The notes beneath the pieces were generated by a model, which was not told the DNA's origin, searched no databases, and worked only from the letters and a program-made list of their open reading frames with translations. A DNA stretch of 19,653 bases, from NCBI GenBank assembly GCA_934630985.1, contig CAKTXO010000021.1, positions 1 through 19,653 on the forward strand, written 5' to 3'. The position numbers were made by a program, and so were the translations under genes. Shown here piece by piece: positions 13,926 to 19,653 of the stretch (within the stretch, counting starts at the first letter, position 1; each line of letters opens with the position of its first letter). Origin of the DNA: an uncultured Oscillospiraceae bacterium. GTDB lineage: Bacteria > Bacillota > Clostridia > Oscillospirales > Oscillospiraceae.

Positions 13926-13950
13926 GGGATATGAATTCCGTTCATATCCC
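13926..13950. promoter_or_regulatory. perfect palindrome in the LysR leader
   Basis: GGGATATGAA and TTCATATCCC (10-bp arms) flank TTCCG, a few bases after the expected transcription start. It may be an operator that blocks elongation, or a hairpin in the 5' leader. It is symmetrical enough to bind a dimeric regulator. Confidence 0.65.
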
Positions 13951-14037
13951 TATGCCAAACAAAGACTACAAAAACGCCCTGATCTGCGTTATAATGCGTG
14001 CGAAACAGATAGGGCGCACGAAAGATGTGAGCACTAA

Positions 14038-14955
14038 ATGTTGGATATATCCCTGAAACAAATGCGATACGCGGTGGAAATCGCCCAGTGCGGTTCCATC
14101 AACCAGGCAGCCCAGAACCTGTACGTTACCCAGTCCAGCCTGAGCAAGGCTATGAAGGAATTGGAAAATGTCCTGGGCTATGCGGTATTCCAGCGAACCC
14201 CTGCCGGAACCGCGGTGACGGAGGAAGGCCAGTCCTTCCTGGAGCTGGCGCACCAGATCGTCTACAAGATGGAGGTTCTGGAGCGGCAGCTGCAAAACCG
14301 GAACGAGCGGCTGGCTGCCATGAAGATTTCCATTCCCCGTGCCACCTACATTACCTACGCTTTCACCGAGTTCTTTAAGGAGATTCAGAACCAGGAGCAG
14401 ATTCAGATCAATTTCTCCGAGACCAATTCCCAGGAGGCCATTGACAACATTCTGAACCATGGCTTTCAGCTGGGAATCATCCGGTATCCGGAGTTTCTGG
14501 AGGAAAGCAACCGACAGCTGCTTCATCAGAAGCACCTGCGGGTAAAACCCATCTGGACCTTTACCTACCGGCTGCTGGTTTCCCGGGAGTCGGTGCTGGC
14601 GACCAAGGAGCTGATTGCTCCCGAGGAGTTGGCAGGCTTTACGGAGTTGGTGCACGGCGATGAGCAGACCTTCCTGCCGGAGGCTGCCGGGGTGGAGCAG
14701 AAGCGAATCTACCTCTACGAGCGGGGCAGTCAGTTCGACTTCCTCAGCAACGTGCCCCAGACCTACATGTGGGTCTCTCCCCTGCCGGAGAAGGTGCTGC
14801 GGCAGCATGGGCTGGTTCAGATTCCCTGCACGGAAAACCGCTATCGCTACACGGATGTGCTCATTTACCATGAGGACTATCCTCTGACGGGATACGCCAG
14901 ACAATTTTATGATATTCTGCTCCGAACCAAGGAGGAAATTGAGGCTTCTCTTTGA
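14038..14955 (+). CDS. LysR-family transcriptional regulator
   Basis: The 305-residue protein has the N-terminal winged helix-turn-helix of the LysR family (QMRYAVEIAQCGSINQAAQN, LYVTQSSLSKAMKELENVLG, AVFQRTPAG, up to about residue 65) and a helical linker. A periplasmic-binding-like co-inducer domain follows, in which KISIPRATYITYAFTEFF begins the first subdomain. The length is typical. The ribosome site before ATG 14038 is weak (a GATGTGAG stretch). A good promoter and a palindrome lie upstream. LysR proteins often control a divergent neighbour, here the AraC gene 500 bases away. The target and ligand are unknown. Confidence 0.92.
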   Translation: MLDISLKQMRYAVEIAQCGSINQAAQNLYVTQSSLSKAMKELENVLGYAVFQRTPAGTAVTEEGQSFLELAHQIVYKMEVLERQLQNRNERLAAMKISIPRATYITYAFTEFFKEIQNQEQIQINFSETNSQEAIDNILNHGFQLGIIRYPEFLEESNRQLLHQKHLRVKPIWTFTYRLLVSRESVLATKELIAPEELAGFTELVHGDEQTFLPEAAGVEQKRIYLYERGSQFDFLSNVPQTYMWVSPLPEKVLRQHGLVQIPCTENRYRYTDVLIYHEDYPLTGYARQFYDILLRTKEEIEASL

Positions 14956-14994
14956 GCCGCTTCCGGTTCGAGAATGATAAAGGAAGATGCCGAT

Positions 14995-15357
14995 ATGGAA
15001 GAAAAGAACGTTACCTTACATCCCGTATTTGCCATGCACGGCTATGCCGTGGATATGCCCAGCCAGTCCGGCGCACACACCTATCGGTTCCGTGTGCTCT
15101 CCGGCGATATTGAGATTCAGCATCACAGCTACGACGGCATTGCCGGCCTGTGGTGTCTGCCCCCTGAGTCCGGCGACCGGGCATCCATCGTCCTGCACAG
15201 CGGCGAGGAAGCGATCGTCACCATTGACAGCCGTGTTCACGACTGCGAGCCGGACTGTGTGGAGATCGCTAACTGCCATTTCGGCAAGCGCGCCGTTTTC
15301 TCCTATCAGGAGATCGACAGCGAGAGCGAGTGCGCCGACGAGCGTCTGGCTTCTTAA
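14995..15357 (+). CDS. small hypothetical protein, acidic and beta-rich
   Basis: The 120-residue protein is preceded by AAAGGA ten bases before the ATG. An in-frame ATG at 14974 has no ribosome site. The text alternates hydrophobic and polar residues (HTYRFRVLSGDIEIQHHSYD, ASIVLHSGEEAIVTIDSRVH), suggesting a compact beta-barrel or sandwich with several histidines and cysteines. It has no signal peptide or membrane helix. It follows the LysR gene by 39 bases and is likely cotranscribed with it. Its stop codon lies inside the left end of the inverted-repeat element, so the element may have altered its last residues. I recognise no family. Confidence 0.72.
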   Translation: MEEKNVTLHPVFAMHGYAVDMPSQSGAHTYRFRVLSGDIEIQHHSYDGIAGLWCLPPESGDRASIVLHSGEEAIVTIDSRVHDCEPDCVEIANCHFGKRAVFSYQEIDSESECADERLAS

Positions 15358-15581
15358 GGAAACTCTGAATAAATCGTCTGCGGCTGGATAGCGGATCTTT
15401 TGCCCCCCAGTCTGCGGTTTGGAAAATGGGAAATATAGCGCAGCCGTTGCCAGCGCAAGCTGGCTTACGGATGCGGCATACCCCTTGCGGGTACATACAG
15501 TATTCCTCCATTTTCCAAACCTTGCCTGAGAACAAAATCTCTCGCTACCAGCTCTTGCCGATTTAATCAGAGCTTCCTTAA
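15354..15581. mobile_element. 228-bp MITE-like element with about 75-bp terminal inverted repeats
   Basis: The left end (15354 onward, TTAAGGAAACTCTGAATAAA) aligns for about 75 bases with the inverted right end (finishing AGAGCTTCCTTAA at 15581). The arms diverge in the middle and agree again in GGTTTGGAAAATGG. The core holds two further hairpins: CCAGC/GCTGG around GCAA near 15450-15463, and TACCC/GGGTA near 15479-15493. It has no coding capacity. The symmetric ends, size and lack of genes fit a miniature inverted-repeat element, probably moved by a transposase encoded elsewhere. No clear target duplication beyond TTAA is seen. Confidence 0.78.
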
Positions 15582-15629
15582 ACGAAAATCCGCCTGTTTC
15601 CGGCGTTTTGTCAGAACGCCTTGAATCCC

Positions 15630-15671
15630 AAAACACCCCCTGTGCTCCGAAAGAAGCACAGGGGGTGTTTT
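15630..15671. terminator. strong bidirectional terminator
   Basis: Perfect 17-bp arms AAAACACCCCCTGTGCT (15630-15646) and 15655-15671 with an 8-base loop. It ends the minus-strand DUF2442 gene 14 bases away and anything crossing from the plus strand. Two smaller hairpins (AAAATCCGCC/GGCGTTTT and GGCGTT/AACGCC) lie just before it at 15585-15620. Confidence 0.9.
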
Positions 15672-15684
15672 CATAATAAAGATA

Positions 15685-16050
15685 CTAGGCAGATACGTTA
15701 CCGGAAAAGGGAACGCTGTCCAGGTAGCAGCTGTCCGGGCACAAATCCACCTTATTGCTCCAGACTGCCTGACTGTCAACCGCAGGGTCAATGTCCCAGC
15801 AGACGCAGTGATCCTGATCCAGATATACTCTGCGGAAATTCTCCCACTGCCGGAAGGGGGCGAAGACGGTGCCTGGCTGAAGCAGGGGGTTCATGTCGTA
15901 CAGCCGGCTCTCTCCGCTGTCAAAGCCCAGAATCAGCGTAAAATCCTTTCTGGGGATCACGGATGTGATCTGCTTCCGGCCGGAGGCAAAATAGGCCGCT
16001 GCCTTCTCGTCCAAGCCCTTGGCACGATAGTATTCGACACTTTTTCCCAT
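15685..16050 (-). CDS. DUF2442 domain protein
   Basis: The 121-residue protein contains the DUF2442 pattern in its central part: FTLILGFDSGESRLYDMNPL, then VFAPFRQWENFRRVYLDQDH and VCWDIDPAVD near the end. GGAAAGGATG lies about seven bases before the ATG. It follows the DUF4160 gene by 30 bases on the same strand. Adjacent DUF4160-DUF2442 genes are common in bacteria and their job is not known; a toxin-antitoxin or regulatory pair has been suspected from the gene arrangement. Confidence 0.88.
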   Translation of the reverse strand: MGKSVEYYRAKGLDEKAAAYFASGRKQITSVIPRKDFTLILGFDSGESRLYDMNPLLQPGTVFAPFRQWENFRRVYLDQDHCVCWDIDPAVDSQAVWSNKVDLCPDSCYLDSVPFSGNVSA

Positions 16051-16080
16051 GATTTCACATCCTTTCCCGCGTATGGCTGC

Positions 16081-16341
16081 TTATTTCAGCGGCTCGATCG
16101 CAAACAGCTCCTGTTTGCGGACGGCCAGCTCCCAGTTGTCCATCAGCTGATCCTGACGGATGGCTGCCCAGCCCAGAAGCATTTTCAGCTGCTTGCTGGG
16201 AAACGTCCCCTCCAGAACCTCCAAATCCTGAATGGAGACGATCACCTCTTCCCCGCCGTAGGTCGCGTGAAAATGGGGCGGCATATGGTCGGCCCAATAC
16301 ATGGTGATTTTAATTCCTCGGAACATGGATATAGTGGGCAT
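16081..16341 (-). CDS. DUF4160 domain protein
   Basis: The 86-residue protein starts MPTISMFRGIKITMYWADHM and continues PPHFHATYGGEEVIVSIQDL, the full signature of DUF4160 (FHAxYG and a short C-terminal helix with LLGWAAIRQDQLMDNWEL). AAAAGGAGATGAGG precedes the ATG. A good promoter is 26 bases upstream, making this the first gene of a two-gene unit with DUF2442. No function is established; the small size, tight pairing and own promoter resemble a toxin-antitoxin layout. Confidence 0.9.
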   Translation of the reverse strand: MPTISMFRGIKITMYWADHMPPHFHATYGGEEVIVSIQDLEVLEGTFPSKQLKMLLGWAAIRQDQLMDNWELAVRKQELFAIEPLK

Positions 16342-16361
16342 GGCCTCATCTCCTTTTCTAT

Positions 16362-16390
16362 ATTATATCAGCCGATCGGTAAAGAATCAA
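16362..16390 (-). promoter_or_regulatory. promoter of the DUF4160-DUF2442 pair
   Basis: On the minus strand TTGATT (16385-16390) and TATAAT (16362-16367) are 17 bases apart. The -10 box is a perfect match, about 20 bases before the ATG. Confidence 0.82.
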
Positions 16391-16431
16391 TGGTATTCTG
16401 CGCAGGTTTTCCGGAATACAAACAAAAGAAA

Positions 16432-16464
16432 AATCCACCCCCGGGAAATTCCCGGGGGTGGATT
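16432..16464 (-). terminator. rho-independent terminator of pckA
   Basis: AATCCACCCCCGGGAA (16432-16447) pairs with TTCCCGGGGGTGGATT (16449-16464). Read on the minus strand it is followed by a T-rich run. It lies 22 bases after the pckA stop and shields the DUF4160 promoter. Confidence 0.92.
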
Positions 16465-16485
16465 GCGTTTAGACGATAAGCTGAA

Positions 16486-18084
<1,599 letters not shown>

Positions 18085-18119
18085 TGCAAAAACCTCTTTC
18101 ATTATGAAATAATAAATTA

Positions 18120-18171
18120 AGGGGGAGCCGTTGCCGGTTCCGGGGATGCCCGATTGCGACCCGGTTCCCCT
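18120..18171 (-). promoter_or_regulatory. structured 5' leader of pckA
   Basis: The roughly 95-base leader contains GGGGA pairing with TCCCC as an outer stem, with CCG/CGG continuing it and an inner hairpin CGGG-CATC-CCCG. The element is GC-rich between AT-rich flanks. It ends about 30 bases before the ribosome site. It does not match a riboswitch class that I recognise; mRNA stabilisation or protein binding is possible. Confidence 0.5.
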
Positions 18172-18185
18172 AAATTTGCAAATCT

Positions 18186-18214
18186 ATCTTACACTATCGA
18201 TATAAGAAAATCAA
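18186..18214 (-). promoter_or_regulatory. pckA promoter
   Basis: On the minus strand TTGATT (18209-18214) and TAAGAT (18186-18191) are spaced by 17 bases, each with a 4/6 match. The transcription start would be about 95 bases before the start codon. Confidence 0.6.
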
Positions 18215-18292
18215 TATCCAAAAGTGTAAAAAAACTATGGACAAGATAAGAAAAATTCTATGTCTTCAGCAATGATATTATCGCGGAGTCGG

Positions 18293-19351
18293 TTACTTGA
18301 CGGGATGCGGACGGCGGCTTCTTTGCTGTGCCAGATCGCAAAGAATGGCGCACAGAAAGGAAAGCAAAATAACGATCAGAGGCGCCAGCCAAGACTCCAG
18401 ATCGGCGGTCAAGCCAAGCCGGGCTGTCAGCGGGACTTTCAGAACGCTGGTGTAGAAGCGAATCAGAGCCATGTGGAAAATGTAAATGTATACCGAAAGC
18501 CGCCCCAGACAGGAGGCACAGCCTCGGAGAGCCTTCGGCACCTGGGGACAGCGAATCATCAGCAGCATCAGCGAGATCACCGCCAGCAACCCACCCAGCG
18601 ACAGCCGTCCACCGCCGATGGAGGACGCCTGTAGGCAGCACAAAACCAGTCCTGCCGCAAGCAGCGCGGTGAGTTTCCGAGGCGTAAGCCGGAAATTGCG
18701 CAGAATCCGCTCCTGGTATTCGTGCAGAAAAATGCCGAAGGTAAAGAATGCGCCGCCATAAAAATAGCCGCTGCGGTAAAGAACCTCCGGCGGCTCCCAG
18801 CGAGCCGGCTGGGCGAGCATTCCAAAGGCCACAAAGAGCAGAAACTGGATACATCCGAGGATATAAAGGGGACGATAACCTGCCTGGGAGCCACCCTGGA
18901 AATCCAGGTACAGGAGCAGAACCACATAGCAGAAGATCAGAGAAAGCAGATACCATAGCTGAAGATTTCGCGGGTCATATTGAAGCAGCAGGATCTGAAA
19001 CAGCTCTTCCCGCCCGAACAGGCAGAAGTCCTTCAGAAATTTGAATACATTTCCTCCGGTCAGTCCGGTGGAAGCTGCCCCCAGAGCGGCAGTTGCCACA
19101 AAGGCAAAAAGATACAGCTTCACGATGGATTTCAGCCGCCGGGTCACGGAATCCCGGCTTGCGCTGTAGTTGAAGTAGCCGGTGATGGCAAAGAAAATCG
19201 GCACGGCAATGGAGCCGATGGCAGCAAAGAGCGCACCAACACTGCCGGGGAAGGGAATGTGTATCAAGACAACTGCCAGCGAGGCAAGCAGCTTGAAACA
19301 ATCCATCGAATTATTTCGGGGGGGGGTAGCAGACTCTTGGAAAACGACCAA
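18293..19351 (-). CDS. membrane acyltransferase (acyltransferase family 3), likely phase-variable
   Basis: An integral membrane enzyme of about 340-350 residues that moves acyl groups onto surface glycans. Conserved text begins MDCFKLLASLAVVLIHIPFP, with the family histidine in the first helix, and GSIAVPIFFAITGYF follows; about ten hydrophobic segments follow to the end, including RLSVYIYIFHMALIRF. AAAGGAG (19361-19367) is nine bases before a TTG at 19349-19351, which reads in frame through a C9 tract (19318-19326 on the plus strand) into MDCFK. The ATG at 19304-19306 after the tract has no ribosome site. A tract of 8 or 10 C would break the frame, so on/off switching is plausible. Confidence 0.85.
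   Translation of the reverse strand: MVVFQESATPPRNNSMDCFKLLASLAVVLIHIPFPGSVGALFAAIGSIAVPIFFAITGYFNYSASRDSVTRRLKSIVKLYLFAFVATAALGAASTGLTGGNVFKFLKDFCLFGREELFQILLLQYDPRNLQLWYLLSLIFCYVVLLLYLDFQGGSQAGYRPLYILGCIQFLLFVAFGMLAQPARWEPPEVLYRSGYFYGGAFFTFGIFLHEYQERILRNFRLTPRKLTALLAAGLVLCCLQASSIGGGRLSLGGLLAVISLMLLMIRCPQVPKALRGCASCLGRLSVYIYIFHMALIRFYTSVLKVPLTARLGLTADLESWLAPLIVILLSFLCAILCDLAQQRSRRPHPVK
19318..19326. repeat. G9/C9 homopolymer tract in the acyltransferase start
   Basis: Nine consecutive G on the plus strand lie between the ribosome site and the first conserved residue of the acyltransferase. In the present state the frame is open. Tracts of this kind mutate by slippage during replication. Confidence 0.85.
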
Positions 19352-19387
19352 GTGAAACAACTCCTTTTGAGAACAGGATGTAAATTA

Positions 19388-19416
19388 AATATAACATGGA
19401 GCGCGGAGAAAAGCAA
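19388..19416 (-). promoter_or_regulatory. acyltransferase promoter
   Basis: On the minus strand TTGCTT (19411-19416) and TATATT (19388-19393) with a 17-base spacer, about 23 bases before the AGGAG. Confidence 0.6.
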
Positions 19417-19506
19417 TGGATAAGTGGACGGGTGAAAGGGGATTGCTCCATGCTGGCGGAAAAAGAAAAATACGATATAAATATACCGAAAAACGCAAAA
19501 AGCCTA

Positions 19507-19535
19507 TTTACAATCCGGAAACATTGTGTTAATAT
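19507..19535 (+). promoter_or_regulatory. promoter of the right-edge RNA
   Basis: TTTACA (19507-19512) and TAATAT (19530-19535) are 17 bases apart, with 5/6 and 4/6 matches. It points rightward into a region of strong secondary structure and no reading frame. Confidence 0.6.
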
Positions 19536-19653
19536 GTAGCCGGTGGAGGTTGGGGCTTTTGCTCTAAAGGCAGGCTCGATTTTCACCGGCTGATTGTTTT
19601 TAACCAGTCGTCCCGACTGCGGACACGCCTGGTCTAAAAATAGTTTTTGGACG
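19536..19653 (+). ncRNA. partial structured RNA or leader, class not certain
   Basis: Right after the promoter, AGCCGGTG (19538-19545) pairs with CACCGGCT (19584-19591), enclosing GAGGTTGGGGC and GCTCTAAAGGCAGG. Next, ACCAG (19603-19607) pairs with CTGGT (19629-19633), enclosing AGTCG/CGACT or GTCC/GGAC pairs. No open frame crosses it. The layout (promoter at the 5' edge, long-range stems, conserved-looking unpaired purines) suggests a non-coding RNA or riboswitch. Clostridial raiA-type RNA is one idea from memory, not verified. The window ends before its 3' end. Confidence 0.45.

Overview
The window looks like a piece of a gut-type Clostridia genome, most likely Oscillospiraceae/Ruminococcaceae. 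This is an inference from gene families (class II GalT, ATP-type PckA, a cysteine-rich KTR protein, a DUF3795 protein), Gram-positive promoters and AGGAG ribosome sites. Base composition appears mixed: roughly average up to about 10.1 kb and clearly richer in G+C from about 10.3 to 15 kb and in pckA (judged by eye).

Layout. (1) 1-2.7 kb: the end of a Leloir galactose operon. A galactokinase reduced to its N-terminal signature joined to its C-terminal tail is followed by intact galT and galE and a terminator. (2) 2.7-4.6 kb: wreckage. It holds an ISAs1-family transposase pseudogene with two homopolymer frameshifts, weak broken reading frames, a 55-bp dispersed repeat that runs into a terminator, a branched palindromic element and a gene tail. 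(3) 4.6-10.18 kb: a plus-strand accessory cluster of small genes, many with ATGA overlaps. It contains a membrane protein, an autoregulated TetR repressor with a near-ideal promoter and palindromic operator, a KTR protein, an isochorismatase-like hydrolase, a lipoprotein, a cyclase-family hydrolase, a DUF3795-kinase-like fusion, a GNAT fragment, an AraC/GyrI-like regulator and an ABC ATPase cut off just after Walker A. A second copy of the 55-bp repeat, in the same orientation, lies just beyond the ABC break. (4) 10.3-13.5 kb: a minus-strand operon of AraC/cupin regulator, HD-domain protein and MFS transporter, ending in a chromate-transporter (ChrA) gene that lacks its N-terminus. (5) 13.5-15.6 kb: an intergenic region with an orphan terminator, then a LysR regulator, a small unknown protein and a 228-bp MITE-like inverted-repeat element. 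(6) 15.6-19.4 kb, minus strand: a DUF4160-DUF2442 pair, pckA with a structured leader, and a membrane acyltransferase with a C9 tract near its start. (7) The right edge carries a promoter followed by what looks like a structured RNA that runs out of the window.

The most striking points are: an unusual number of cleanly truncated genes; the 55-bp direct repeats that precede unrelated terminators and bracket a 6-kb cluster; a likely phase-variable acyltransferase; the DUF3795-kinase fusion; and several structured non-coding elements (4.33-4.43 kb, 13.7-13.87 kb, 15.35-15.58 kb, 19.54 kb onward). The only well-defined metabolic parts are the galactose operon and PckA. The accessory genes read like stress, detoxification or small-molecule modification functions under local regulators, but no substrate can be named from sequence alone.
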